From: Falsibacillus albus
Lineage (GTDB): Bacteria; Bacillota; Bacilli; Bacillales; DSM-25281
NCBI RefSeq assembly: GCF_003668575.1
Contig: NZ_RCVZ01000010.1
Location: 18,279 to 82,278, forward strand
Reading direction: 5' to 3'
Length of the DNA stretch: 64,000 bases
The notes beneath the pieces are model-generated. The model did no database searches. It was not told the origin of the DNA and was given only the letters and a program-made list of their open reading frames with translations. Below, in pieces: positions 45,458 to 54,398 of the stretch. Numbering within the stretch: position 1 is the first letter of the stretch; every line of letters begins with the position of its first letter. Made by a program: the position numbers and the translations under genes.

Positions 45458-46412
45458 AGGAACTTCTCCTTCTAAGTAAAGTATCCTCACCTTCCATCAG
45501 CTGCTCACGAAACCATTTTGGCCTCGTTCGTTTAAAGCCATCATGATCAATGATCACCCTCCGCAGCCGCTGGACCATTTCTTCTGTATTTTTTGGATCG
45601 AATTTCAACACCCAGACAATCGAAGAAAAGATGCTCATCGCTGTATAGACTGCATACAATGACCAAAAATCTTCTGGTGCTCCTTCAGCGAAATAGCCTT
45701 TGACTTGCCCGACCGAAAAAGGCACACTGACCTCACTGGTGAAAAGGGCGACTTTCACAAAATCATGTACAGGATCTCCCCAATCAAAATTGGAAAAGTC
45801 AATAGCACCGGCATACTTTTTATTTTTCACGATGATATTGCCTAAATGAAAGTCGTCATGCTGAAATCGATTCGGCCGACCTTGGAGCAAGTGCTTATTA
45901 TTCTCAATGCACTCGAGAATCTCCTCATCTCCATCCACATGAATGCCGCATGTCTGATAGGCTTGTACATATCTCTCATGCTTTCTCAAAGCTCTGTCAT
46001 ACCATGGTTCAACATTTGAAGGAGCATGAAATTTATTCATTCTTGCCAGCTCATTGCCAGCTTCGATTCCTAATAAATATTGCTCCGTTTCATTTAATTC
46101 ATGGATTATGGTGGCAGCATCATCCCCTTCAATAAAAGAATAAATCGTGTAGTAGATTCCTTTTTCATCTAATATTCTTTTTTCAATGGGCAAAGGGGTT
46201 TGAATCCCTGTTCGATGCATCTCTTGCAGGATTTCAAATTCCACTACTTTTCTCTTGAACACTTCTGCATTGCCAACCCTGAGAAGATACCTATCGTTAT
46301 TAAGTGATAGGACATACTTTTCATCAGTGTAGAAGCCTTGGTTGATTGCTTTGATTGTGTCAGCCTGTCTCACTATTTTGCTTGAATCTTTTATTAACTT
46401 AATGACGTCCAT
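45447..46412 (-). CDS. aminoglycoside phosphotransferase (APH)-like kinase
   Basis: The 321-residue protein has the kinase-like APH fold: RYLLRVG strand, IYSFIEGDDA hinge, catalytic loop FQHDDFHLGNIIV and the metal motif IDFSNFDWGDPVHDF. Such proteins phosphorylate aminoglycosides, macrolides, choline, homoserine or fructosamine; the true substrate is open. ATG 46412 follows GAGG. It heads the run kinase, Nudix, serine hydrolase, phosphatase, with overlaps that indicate one transcript. Confidence 0.85.
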   Translation of the reverse strand: MDVIKLIKDSSKIVRQADTIKAINQGFYTDEKYVLSLNNDRYLLRVGNAEVFKRKVVEFEILQEMHRTGIQTPLPIEKRILDEKGIYYTIYSFIEGDDAATIIHELNETEQYLLGIEAGNELARMNKFHAPSNVEPWYDRALRKHERYVQAYQTCGIHVDGDEEILECIENNKHLLQGRPNRFQHDDFHLGNIIVKNKKYAGAIDFSNFDWGDPVHDFVKVALFTSEVSVPFSVGQVKGYFAEGAPEDFWSLYAVYTAMSIFSSIVWVLKFDPKNTEEMVQRLRRVIIDHDGFKRTRPKWFREQLMEGEDTLLRRRSSYET

Positions 46413-46577
46413 TTTGTTTTCCTCACGGATATTTATTTGTGATGCTCTCAAGATTTTCTTTTAACTACGGGTTCCACGGAACCGCTGAAATAGGCACTCA
46501 TGGACTACGCTTCTTCCGATCTATCCCTTCACTTCGCTCCTTACTTTCATTCATGGAATTTTCCAGCATTTCAACAA

Positions 46578-46607
46578 ACAGGCGGTTTTCTCTGGAAAAC
46601 CGCCTGT
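46578..46607. terminator. hairpin terminator after the ABC-F gene
   Basis: A perfect 13-bp stem (46578-46590 with 46595-46607) and 4-base loop begin 4 bases after the ABC-F stop. The T tract on the minus strand is weak (TTTGTTG). Confidence 0.65.
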
Positions 46608-46611
46608 ACAG

Positions 46612-48423
46612 TTAATATCCCTTCTCCTCTAGCTTCGCCAATTCATTATTGATGTCCTTCAATTGCTGAAGAATTTGTTTGTTTTTGTCGGGATCGTTTT
46701 CTTCCAGATGAATAAGCTGTGTATAGCGAAGCGCCAATTGTTTTTTAAAACCTTCAAGCTCTTTATCCTCCATAGATCGTTCAGATTCCTTTTTCCATTC
46801 ATGATAGGCTTGAAATGTGTCCTTGAAATCATGAACATTTCCGTCTTCAATAGCAAGAATCCGGTTTGCCATCTTCTTTAGTAAATATGCATCATGAGAA
46901 ACGATGACAACCGCTCCTGGATAGCTTTCCAATGCGTCATCAATCGTTTCTCTTGAGGGAAGATCAAGATAGTTGGTCGGTTCATCCAGCACGAGCAGGT
47001 CTGCTTGAGAGAGATATAGGCGAATAAAAGCCAGCCGGCACTTTTCCCCCATGCTCAGGTTCTTGATGGTTTTATGAACATCCTCTTTTCGAAACAAAAA
47101 GCAGGCGAGCAGCGTTCGCGCATCCGTTTGCGTCATCTGCGGAATGTCCAGCAGGCTGTCCAGAAGGGAATGATTTTCATTCAGCTTCTCCACTTCCTGG
47201 GCAAAATAGCCGACCTTCAGCTTTGGATGACGTTTAATCTCACCGGTTTCAGGCATAAGCTCCCCGATCAAAAGCTTTAATAGCGTGGTCTTGCCAGAAC
47301 CATTTTTGCCGATGACGGCAATCCGGTCTTCTTTTTTAACCTCAAAGGAGAGCCTGTTGAATAATCCTGGCCCATTTGGATATGAGAATGATGCATGTTC
47401 AACCGAAATCAGTCTTTTTGCAACCATTTCACTATGTTCAAAGGCTAGATTGATTCCTTTTTTATCCTTTGGTTTTTCCACTCTTTCACTTTCCAACTTT
47501 CCAAGTGCCTTTTCCTTGGACTGTGCCCTTGTGATATTTTTCATTGCTCTCTTTTTGGCAAATGGATTTCTCTCGCCTGCAGATTGGTGTGCGATGGCGA
47601 ACCATTGCCGATACTTCCGGATGGTTTCCTCGAGGTTTTTCCGCTCTTGTTCTTGTTTTTCATAAAGGGCCGTTTGGGTTTGGCGATCCAGTTCCTTTTG
47701 TTTGATAAAACTTGTGTATCCTCCGTTCACCTTCATAATGCTTGTCGGTGTAAGTTCCATCGTCGAATCTGCCACCGCATCGATAAATGCTCGATCATGG
47801 GAAATGAACAGGATGGTTCCCTTAAATTTGAGCATCCAATCTTGCAGCCACTGCAACGACTCATCATCCAGGTGGTTGGTCGGCTCATCGAGTACCAGAA
47901 ATTCTGGATCGTTCATCAATACCCTTGCCAGCTGCACCCTGGTTTTTTGTCCGCCACTCAAGCTTGCAAATGGCTGCCCCCAAAGTTCCTTTGGAATGCG
48001 GGCTTCTAGAAGATTCCTCTCCACTTTCGCTTCCCATTCGAAGCCGCCAGCATCCATATACTGCTGAAGAATCATACTATAGCCCATTGCTTGAGCAGGC
48101 AGCTTTTTTTCATACTCCTGAAGTCTGATTTTCAGTCCACGCAACGAATTGTTTTCCTGTTCCACAAACTCTGTGACAGTCTCCGATTCGGTGTAAACTG
48201 GATTTTGTTCCATCCATCCCAAATTTAAGTTGGATGAATGATGAACTTCCCCCTCATCAATCGGGATAATTCCAAAAATGGCTTTCAATAAAGTCGTCTT
48301 GCCGATTCCGTTTTCTCCGATCATTGCCGTACACTCGCCTGTGCGGATCGAAAATGAAATGGATTCAAGCAACGGTTTGCCTTCGAGTTCAATTGATAAA
48401 TCCTTTACCGTCAATAATTCCAT
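46612..48423 (-). CDS. ABC-F family ATPase (ribosome protection type, VmlR/Vga-like)
   Basis: The 603-residue protein has two ABC domains and no membrane segments. Walker A sites are GENGIGKTT (about 36-44) and GKNGSGKTT (about 355), with signatures LSGGQKTR and LSMGEKCR and Walker B sites LDEPTNHLDD and LDEPTNYLDL. A long charged linker sits between the domains and a coiled-coil tail (about 540-603) follows. ABC-F proteins dislodge antibiotics from the ribosome or tune translation. The upstream attenuator-like leader is typical of resistance members such as VmlR. ATG 48423 has a GAGGGGAAGC leader. The drug class cannot be read from sequence. Confidence 0.9.
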   Translation of the reverse strand: MELLTVKDLSIELEGKPLLESISFSIRTGECTAMIGENGIGKTTLLKAIFGIIPIDEGEVHHSSNLNLGWMEQNPVYTESETVTEFVEQENNSLRGLKIRLQEYEKKLPAQAMGYSMILQQYMDAGGFEWEAKVERNLLEARIPKELWGQPFASLSGGQKTRVQLARVLMNDPEFLVLDEPTNHLDDESLQWLQDWMLKFKGTILFISHDRAFIDAVADSTMELTPTSIMKVNGGYTSFIKQKELDRQTQTALYEKQEQERKNLEETIRKYRQWFAIAHQSAGERNPFAKKRAMKNITRAQSKEKALGKLESERVEKPKDKKGINLAFEHSEMVAKRLISVEHASFSYPNGPGLFNRLSFEVKKEDRIAVIGKNGSGKTTLLKLLIGELMPETGEIKRHPKLKVGYFAQEVEKLNENHSLLDSLLDIPQMTQTDARTLLACFLFRKEDVHKTIKNLSMGEKCRLAFIRLYLSQADLLVLDEPTNYLDLPSRETIDDALESYPGAVVIVSHDAYLLKKMANRILAIEDGNVHDFKDTFQAYHEWKKESERSMEDKELEGFKKQLALRYTQLIHLEENDPDKNKQILQQLKDINNELAKLEEKGY

Positions 48424-48450
48424 GATGCTTCCCCTCTTTCATGCTTCAAA

Positions 48451-48479
48451 ATAAAAAAGCACAGACATCTGCCTGTGCT
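48451..48479 (-). terminator. attenuator terminator in the ABC-F leader
   Basis: On the minus strand AGCACAG and CTGTGCT arms enclose an 8-base loop and are followed by TTTTTTT. It ends 28 bases before the ABC-F start codon, so it must be read through for expression. Confidence 0.85.
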
Positions 48480-48563
48480 GAAGAGATAGGAATCATCACA
48501 AAAAAAACCTAAAAATATTCAAGGCTCTAAAAATAGACATACGTATCCCAATCACTCAGAACT

Positions 48564-48571
48564 CAGGCAGA
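48564..48571 (-). promoter_or_regulatory. antiterminator strand of the ABC-F leader
   Basis: The minus-strand octamer TCTGCCTG (plus 48564-48571) is perfectly complementary to CAGGCAGA in the 5' part of the terminator (plus 48468-48475). It also lies in a small hairpin GGACTC-loop-GAGTTC that would hide it. Ribosome stalling upstream could free it. Confidence 0.6.
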
Positions 48572-48591
48572 GTCCAGCTATTCGTATAAAA

Positions 48592-48621
48592 TTAACGAAA
48601 GTTGTGATTTGAAATAATCAT
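48592..48621 (-). CDS. leader peptide of the ABC-F attenuator, 9 residues
   Basis: ATG 48621 opens a nine-codon frame, MIISNHNFR, ending in TAA about 20 bases before the antiterminator hairpin. A strong AAGGAGG is 16 bases upstream, longer than usual, so the exact start is uncertain. Confidence 0.45.
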   Translation of the reverse strand: MIISNHNFR

Positions 48622-48776
48622 AATGTCGTTTTAGATACCTCCTTCAAATGATAACCATATTTTAGCATGTATTTCTTTTAACATCCATTCAATTTCAAAC
48701 TTATGTGATAATTCATACTATTGATTAGTTTTATATAGAAATATTAAATAGTTATAATTTAGGATATATATTTTAT

Positions 48777-49238
48777 TTAATTAATATCACCTAAATAGAC
48801 ATTGTTCTCGATTCCTTGAAAAAATCCTATTATTCTTGATCTGATTTCTTTAGGGTACAAGTCAAATTTGTACAGTTCTTTTATTGGAAGCCATTCAACC
48901 CCAACCTGATCTTGATCTGGATTAACTCCTATTTTTACATTTGCCCACTCATTGATTTTGCAGTGAAACATAAATTCTATTTGATGAACATGACGGTGTT
49001 TTTCTGAGAATTCATGGTTTTTTCCAATATATTCACGCATAAAGATTAAATTCCCAACCTCAACATCTGTGTTTACTTCTTCTACACACTCTCTTTTTAA
49101 TGCTATTTCAAGTGTCTCACCATGTTCTTGTCCACCACCAGGCAGAATATAAAACTCTTGATCCCCACTCACTTTTTTTATTGTTAATAGATTTTCTTCC
49201 TTAATAATAATAGCTTTTACCGAATTCCTAATTTTCAA
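48777..49238 (-). CDS. Nudix hydrolase
   Basis: The 153-residue protein has a Nudix box with Gly35, Glu41 and RECVEEVN (49-56); the final Gly of the box is replaced by Asn. The start is TTG at 49238, 8 bases after AGGAGG, giving MKIRNSVKAIIIKEENLL. It is monocistronic. Substrate unknown. Confidence 0.85.
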   Translation of the reverse strand: MKIRNSVKAIIIKEENLLTIKKVSGDQEFYILPGGGQEHGETLEIALKRECVEEVNTDVEVGNLIFMREYIGKNHEFSEKHRHVHQIEFMFHCKINEWANVKIGVNPDQDQVGVEWLPIKELYKFDLYPKEIRSRIIGFFQGIENNVYLGDIN

Positions 49239-49343
49239 CTGGTACTCCTCCTAAATCGTTTCCTGCTACCCAATTTGAATTTGATAACAAACTTTATTTC
49301 GATTATTAATATATGCGTTTTTCTTTTCACGATAATTTTGAAC

Positions 49344-49625
49344 CTACTTCAATTCAATCATTTGATATTCTGATTTTGGTGCGATTTCTTGTTTAAATTG
49401 CTCAAAAAAACAAGAAGAAAGACCTTCATGTTTTCGACAGAAAATGAAATAGCATCTCTTTTTCATATTCTTCAATGCCTTTCCTAAAAACACCGAAAGT
49501 AGAATATATGTTACAACGCTCTGGCAGAAGAGCACCATTAACCTCATTACATCAATGCCAAAATCGAATTCCCCCCCTGGTGCCATCTCTCCTTCAAGGA
49601 AATAATTGTCTTTTGGTATTGGCAT
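49344..49625 (-). CDS. hypothetical protein with one membrane segment
   Basis: The 93-residue frame starts at ATG 49625 with AAAGGGTC upstream. It has an acidic N-terminus (GEMAPGGEFDFG), one hydrophobic segment (about 40-60) and a basic Cys-rich middle (MKKRCYFIFCRKH). I do not recognise it; it may be a degraded or small lineage-specific gene. Confidence 0.4.
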   Translation of the reverse strand: MPIPKDNYFLEGEMAPGGEFDFGIDVMRLMVLFCQSVVTYILLSVFLGKALKNMKKRCYFIFCRKHEGLSSCFFEQFKQEIAPKSEYQMIELK

Positions 49626-49783
49626 TGTAATAGACCCTTTCTTTGTAAATATTAAAACTTCCAATTTTACTTCTTAAAAATGCTCTTTAAAATTGAATAA
49701 GGATAGATTAATATTTTTCCTCTTATTAGACTGTAAATAAATCTTGCATGGTCCACCAAATGTTTTAATGAACAAGAAGCAAA

Positions 49784-49807
49784 AGCTTGATGCCCCTGCA
49801 TCAAGCT
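49784..49807 (-). terminator. hairpin at the end of the VOC pseudogene
   Basis: A perfect 10-bp stem AGCTTGATGC/GCATCAAGCT with a 4-base loop overlaps the stop codon of the frameshifted VOC gene; TTTT follows on the minus strand. Confidence 0.65.
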
Positions 49808-50197
49808 CTTGCTGTATTGTGATGTATCGATTCAATCTTCTCTCGTTCTTCTGCCTTATCCAAATACTCGAAGAATCCAATCTGGTTCCCCCAAGGATCC
49901 TTAAATGTCGCCCACCTGACAGGGACTTCATGGCGTGAATGGATGACGAATGGGTTGATTTCTAATGCCTTTTCCATTCTGTCTCGTTCTTCTTCAATAT
50001 TCTTCACGCCCAATCGAATAGGACCGGATTCATTCGCTGGCTTCAGCCACCTGAAGCCAGCATCCGGGGATAAGTTCCCACTCGACAAAACCGTCATGCG
50101 GGATAAAATCTGGCTTTCGATCTAGAAGGGTTTCATACCATTTTTGCCCACGATTGAAATCGGCAACCCTTACTTGTACCGTCATTTCAATAATCAT
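49801..50197 (-). pseudogene. VOC-family (bleomycin-resistance-like) gene with one frameshift
   Basis: ATG 50197 with GGAGGG opens MIIEMTVQVRVADFNRG and continues to a TGA after about 55 codons. The protein then continues in another frame as ANESGPIRLGVKNIEEERD through DPWGNQIGFFEYLDK to 49801. The shift is near plus 50035-50045, one base extra or two missing. Joined, the two halves form a complete VOC protein of about 131 residues. The single lesion may be recent or a sequencing error. Confidence 0.8.
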
Positions 50198-50220
50198 TTG
50201 TAATCACCCTCCTTTTACAT

Positions 50221-50580
50221 TCATTCATTTGAAAACTCGACGATTTCAATATGATTGCCAGCCGGGTCCTCGATCATAAAGAATCTCCCTGGAGGACATG
50301 GTTGTGGTTCAGCAAACAGTACTTTTGCTCCCAACGACTTTAATCTGTTGAAATCCTCCTCGATATTGTTTGATAGGATGCCCAACAGAACTGAAGGAGT
50401 TCCATTACGATGATTATTTACTGTTTCTTCTAACACAATCGGTACAGAGTGATGGACGAGGCTGACGATCTTTTCTCCATAGCGCTTTGATATTTCAAAA
50501 TCCAAGACATTCGTGTAAAAGTCCATCGCCTTCTTCAAATCATCCACTTTAACCGTAATCACACATACATTATTCAACAT
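50221..50580 (-). CDS. VOC family protein
   Basis: The 119-residue protein has the VOC repeat pattern with VKVDDLKKAMDFYTNVLDF at the start and MIEDPAGNHIEIVEF at the end, including the C-terminal metal-binding Glu position. AGGAGGG precedes ATG 50580. It lies directly upstream of the frameshifted VOC gene on the same strand, suggesting a former pair. Substrate unknown. Confidence 0.85.
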   Translation of the reverse strand: MLNNVCVITVKVDDLKKAMDFYTNVLDFEISKRYGEKIVSLVHHSVPIVLEETVNNHRNGTPSVLLGILSNNIEEDFNRLKSLGAKVLFAEPQPCPPGRFFMIEDPAGNHIEIVEFSNE

Positions 50581-50645
50581 TCATAATCCCTCCTCTAATA
50601 ACCTGATCATATCAATCATTAATCAATTATTTTTCTTCTAGTTTG

Positions 50646-51420
50646 CTATATTTCTTTCCTATCAAATAATAATTGAGGCAAGTTCACTAAAATTGGCGGA
50701 TCAGTTGGAAGTGGCGGACGAAGTTTTATATCAACAATCATATCGGTGTATTTATCAACCACAATCGGTGAATCATGCTTTCCGCGGTAAGCTTTTTCCA
50801 ACAAAAATAAATCTGTTACATTCATTTTCCAAGGAATAGCTGCAGCTAATAGATAGTAGCTGCCTTCAGGAATTCCTGTAAAAGTACAGTTTCTTAACGG
50901 TGTTTGCAGAGCTGTTCCCATAACAGGCTTTTGATCTGGAATTGGTCGTGGAAAGAGTCCTATGAAAATCACTCCTTTAAAATCGTTTGGGTGCTGAACT
51001 TGACAAGTGATTATAGGAGGACATATGTCTGCGGCATGCATCCGGTCTTCATGTTGCTCATACGATTTGAAAAATTTATGTAATCCCTTGATTCGCGATT
51101 GAAATTGTTTAGGCGATTGCCCGACAAATCGTTTAAAGGTTGTGCTGAATGTTCCTTGGCTTCTAAAACCGATAGACATCAAGGTTTTTATCATTGAAGT
51201 CGATGGATCTACCAATAGATTCTTTCCTGATTCGATCCGTACGCCACAAATAATGTCGAGGAGAAATACCGGTAACAGATTTAAAAATCCTGGAAAAATG
51301 ATAGGGGCTGGAGCCAACTTCCAAAGCCATCTCTTCAGTTGTTAATTCTTCATCCAAATTCCTTTTCATCATTTCTATAGCTTTGATGACAATTGCAGTG
51401 TGCTCATCCGAATGTGCCAT
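50646..51420 (-). pseudogene. AraC-family regulator gene with one frameshift
   Basis: The first 70 codons from ATG 51420 encode the first helix-turn-helix (LTTEEMALEVGSSPYHFSRIFKSVTGISPRHYL). The frame then breaks near plus 51241-51249. The second helix-turn-helix (SMIKTLMSIGFRSQGTFSTTFKRFVGQSPKQFQ) and a C-terminal ligand-binding-like domain (about 150 residues, GyrI-like in appearance) continue in another frame to 50646. The spacing of the conserved YL-xxx-RIE motif suggests that two bases are missing. The rest of the gene looks intact, so decay is recent or the break is an error. Confidence 0.8.
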
Positions 51421-51588
51421 AAATGTGCCCTTTCCAGAAATTCATCTAAATTTTATCGCTCATAATAAGATTATGTTAACTATAAAGTAGTATTACCGTC
51501 CGCTTGCTGCATCCTTAGCATGATTCATAGATAGATTGGACTGTGCAAGTAGAATTGCACGCCCAAAAATGAAAAAAACTGGATTCCA

Positions 51589-54135
51589 TCAGCCTTTCAA
51601 ACCTATAAATGGACTGATTTTACTTAAAATACGACTTGGTATGATTGAAGCGATAAATCCGATTAGAAGCGGAATGACGATGGTTGGCAGAACATATAGA
51701 AAATCAATGAATGTGATGTTTCCATATAAGAAGATGATCATAAGAATGGATATGGCCACTCCCAGCCCTCCTCCAATCAAGCCGATGATGATGCCTTCCA
51801 AATAGATCAACGTTTTCAATGAAGTTTGTGTCCACCCCACAGCCATCAACATAGAGAATTCCCGTTTCCTTTCCACTACGTTTTGCCAGGTGATCTCAGC
51901 AGTCGTTACAATGGCAATGAAACAAGCTATACCCATGGCAATGTAGTGGTTTGTTCCAATTTTCATCACGAGGAACTCCCCCATCCAGGTACTATACATC
52001 ACGCCCTTTAAACGGAACGTGATAAAGAGGAAAAATGACACTAATGCAGTTGGAAATGCAATGGCCAATATTGAGAGCATATTCCGTTGAAATTTTCCAA
52101 GAACCTGATTCAACACCATTTTCACTATGCCGTTTGTTGATATAAAGCGTTTTCCCATTGTCGATACTTCACCCGTTTGAATGGTTTCATAAGGGGTGAT
52201 TTTTCTAATCAGGCTTCCTGAAATCAAAGATCCTGAATAATAGATTAAGATTACAAACAAACTGGCAATCAAAAGTTTTAGGATGGAGATGGCATGTCCT
52301 TGGCCAGCCCAAATGAATGAAATGCCCCATACGAGGAAAAGAGAAACAGCGCTGAGAAGACCGCACTCAATCATTACAAGGCGAAAAAGGTCTTTTGTTT
52401 TCCAGCCCAATGAGAGCAAGACAGCGAAATCTTTTTTTCTCGATAATAGAGAGACGTAGTTGGTTGCCAGCACATAGATAATGGCAACTGCAATCACAGT
52501 AGCAATAACTCCGGAAAAGCCCATTGAAGTTTCTTTAAAAATCGTATAAGAAGCCCCAAGATGAATCCAAGGCTGTTCGATCCACCCTCCATCATGATCT
52601 ATTTTTTGAATATGGATCAGGACCGGCTGGGGTGAAGATCCTATTGTCACATCGGCTATTAGTCCTGTTCGTTTTTCAATTTGTCTTGCAACGTCCTCTA
52701 CTTTCTTTTGGTTTTCATCACTGATCTTCTTGACGCCAGCAACACGAATCCGGATGGCCGAAATCGGTTTTTCTCCTCCCAAAAGCTTTGCTGCTCCCAA
52801 TGTGGTGATCAACGTGGGCTGTTCAGTCAATAGCCCGACCGGTGTTCCAGATGAAGTAATCGTTACTGGTGGATTTACCGGCTCGTCCTTTCCATTCAAC
52901 ACAAGCTTCGCGCTTGGTGCACGATAGGTCTCCATGGGAAGCTCAGATAAAGGATCCTTTGAAATTTTCAAGTGGGATGGATCGAAGAAACCGAGGACAT
53001 CATACCGAACCGTTGGCCTCTCTTTAACCGGGATGGCATTGAGCATTCGGAAGGTATTGGACGGAAACCGGGTTGCATCCTTATCATCTAGCTTTTGTTC
53101 ATTGACTTGAAAGGCATATTTCCAGCGTTCTTTAAACGGGCTCTCTATTTCCTTATAAGAAATTGGATTTGTTTTATAAAACATGACAGAAGACGGTTGA
53201 AAGGTCCCGATTGTTTGAAGCTGTTTTTCACCGGTAAATGGATTTGTGTTTTCGGTTTCATTAAAAATGGTGTCCTGCAACTGTTTTCCAGACGCTGTAA
53301 AAGAATAAACATTCTTTTCTGATTTCTTTTGATCCAAATAGGCGGTTATGTCATCTTGATTTTGAGATTGCAGTTTTATTATTTGACTTTGAGAAACATC
53401 GATTTTATCCACTTTATTCTGAAACATCATTTTTCCGATTGGATTCGGATTGATTAAGACCGGAATGGTAACCTTCCCATTTGAACCAAATGCTTCATCC
53501 GCATCGAGATTGAAGTAACGGTTTTGCCCAAACTTGGCCAATGTATCATCAAGGCCGACGAGTTTCGCTTCCTGAACCGGATCAATCCCAACCAATAGCT
53601 GAGTGGAATGACTGTACAATCCATTTTCGAGTGGGTTTGATGCCAATCGGGGATTGATAAAATAATCATCACCAACTGTAAAATATGTCGTTGTCTGATA
53701 GCTATTGTCCTGTGACATAATATTCGTTTCTTTATAGACTCCAGGTTCCTGAACAACATTCTCGATTTTTTTATTGATCTGGATACCTAGTCCCGTGTAG
53801 CCTATCATCGCAATCGGTGCAGCAACATCGATTCCATTCATCCTTTTAATTTCGTCGTATTGGTCAAAACTGATTCCGCCTTGGATATTACTTAAAAAAT
53901 TCGGCTCAAGCAGTCCATTGTTTGCATCCGATACATGAAGACTTTCAGGCGGCCTTACGACAATATCGTAGGTAGATTTCCATCTTTTTTGCAGTGTATC
54001 AACAACCGTTCCTTTATTTGACTCTGAAATATTGAATAAAAAACTGAGGCCACAGCTCATTGTGACCACCCCTATGAGCAAAAGAATAAAAAGTTCTTTT
54101 TGTCGGATCCAGCTTTTTAGTATGTAATTCAACAT
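51589..54135 (-). CDS. FtsX-family ABC permease (paralogue 3), without adjacent ATPase
   Basis: The 848-residue permease shares the plan of the two permeases at the left of the window: N-terminal helix (MLNYILKSWIRQKELFILLLIG), large external domain, and two FtsX cores with FAVLLSLGW and FSMLMAVGW. It ends after the last helix at SPFIGLKG, without the external C-terminal domain. ATG 54135 matches the paralogues' start. No ATPase gene is adjacent; a 49-codon gene overlaps the start instead. It must borrow an ATPase or be inactive. Confidence 0.85.
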   Translation of the reverse strand: MLNYILKSWIRQKELFILLLIGVVTMSCGLSFLFNISESNKGTVVDTLQKRWKSTYDIVVRPPESLHVSDANNGLLEPNFLSNIQGGISFDQYDEIKRMNGIDVAAPIAMIGYTGLGIQINKKIENVVQEPGVYKETNIMSQDNSYQTTTYFTVGDDYFINPRLASNPLENGLYSHSTQLLVGIDPVQEAKLVGLDDTLAKFGQNRYFNLDADEAFGSNGKVTIPVLINPNPIGKMMFQNKVDKIDVSQSQIIKLQSQNQDDITAYLDQKKSEKNVYSFTASGKQLQDTIFNETENTNPFTGEKQLQTIGTFQPSSVMFYKTNPISYKEIESPFKERWKYAFQVNEQKLDDKDATRFPSNTFRMLNAIPVKERPTVRYDVLGFFDPSHLKISKDPLSELPMETYRAPSAKLVLNGKDEPVNPPVTITSSGTPVGLLTEQPTLITTLGAAKLLGGEKPISAIRIRVAGVKKISDENQKKVEDVARQIEKRTGLIADVTIGSSPQPVLIHIQKIDHDGGWIEQPWIHLGASYTIFKETSMGFSGVIATVIAVAIIYVLATNYVSLLSRKKDFAVLLSLGWKTKDLFRLVMIECGLLSAVSLFLVWGISFIWAGQGHAISILKLLIASLFVILIYYSGSLISGSLIRKITPYETIQTGEVSTMGKRFISTNGIVKMVLNQVLGKFQRNMLSILAIAFPTALVSFFLFITFRLKGVMYSTWMGEFLVMKIGTNHYIAMGIACFIAIVTTAEITWQNVVERKREFSMLMAVGWTQTSLKTLIYLEGIIIGLIGGGLGVAISILMIIFLYGNITFIDFLYVLPTIVIPLLIGFIASIIPSRILSKISPFIGLKG

Positions 54136-54278
54136 TTCAAACAACCAGCTTTCATCAATAGTCCTTTTTCCTTTTCTTTCTGAATGTACAAATCCTTTCG
54201 TGTAATGGTTGATGCAAATGCCACTACCCCGGTTGGACGATCTTTCTTTTTCTTAATTGAGTTTAATGGTTTCGCCAT
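54129..54278 (-). CDS. 49-residue basic protein overlapping the permease start
   Basis: ATG 54278 with a strong AGGAGG 5 bases upstream opens 49 codons ending in CLKC. The sequence starts MAKPLNSIKKKKDRP and contains TGVVAFASTITRKDLY; it has no membrane helix. Its stop lies 7 bases inside the permease gene, so the permease start, which lacks a good Shine-Dalgarno of its own, is probably translated by coupling. I do not recognise the protein. It occupies the position where the other two permeases have an ATPase. Confidence 0.65.
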   Translation of the reverse strand: MAKPLNSIKKKKDRPTGVVAFASTITRKDLYIQKEKEKGLLMKAGCLKC

Positions 54279-54398
54279 AGCTCCTCCTTCCAATTAAATG
54301 CAACAACAATATTCATTGTTAAATTATCCCATAAATATTCGAGTTTGCATATATATTTACTATTTTTGTAAATTAAACTATGCATCACTCATATTTGT

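Larger units (their letters stand above)
48424..48776 (-). other. 353-bp leader region of the ABC-F gene
   Basis: This long untranslated region contains, in transcription order, an AT-rich promoter area (a TGCTAAAAT extended -10 candidate near 48658-48666), a strong Shine-Dalgarno (AAGGAGG, plus 48638-48644), a nine-codon frame, a small hairpin, an antiterminator strand and an intrinsic terminator before the ABC-F start. Together they fit a ribosome-mediated attenuator. Confidence 0.6.

Noticed and set aside
49674..49931. Minus-strand 85-codon frame
   Set aside because: It shadows the frameshifted VOC gene and has no start signal.
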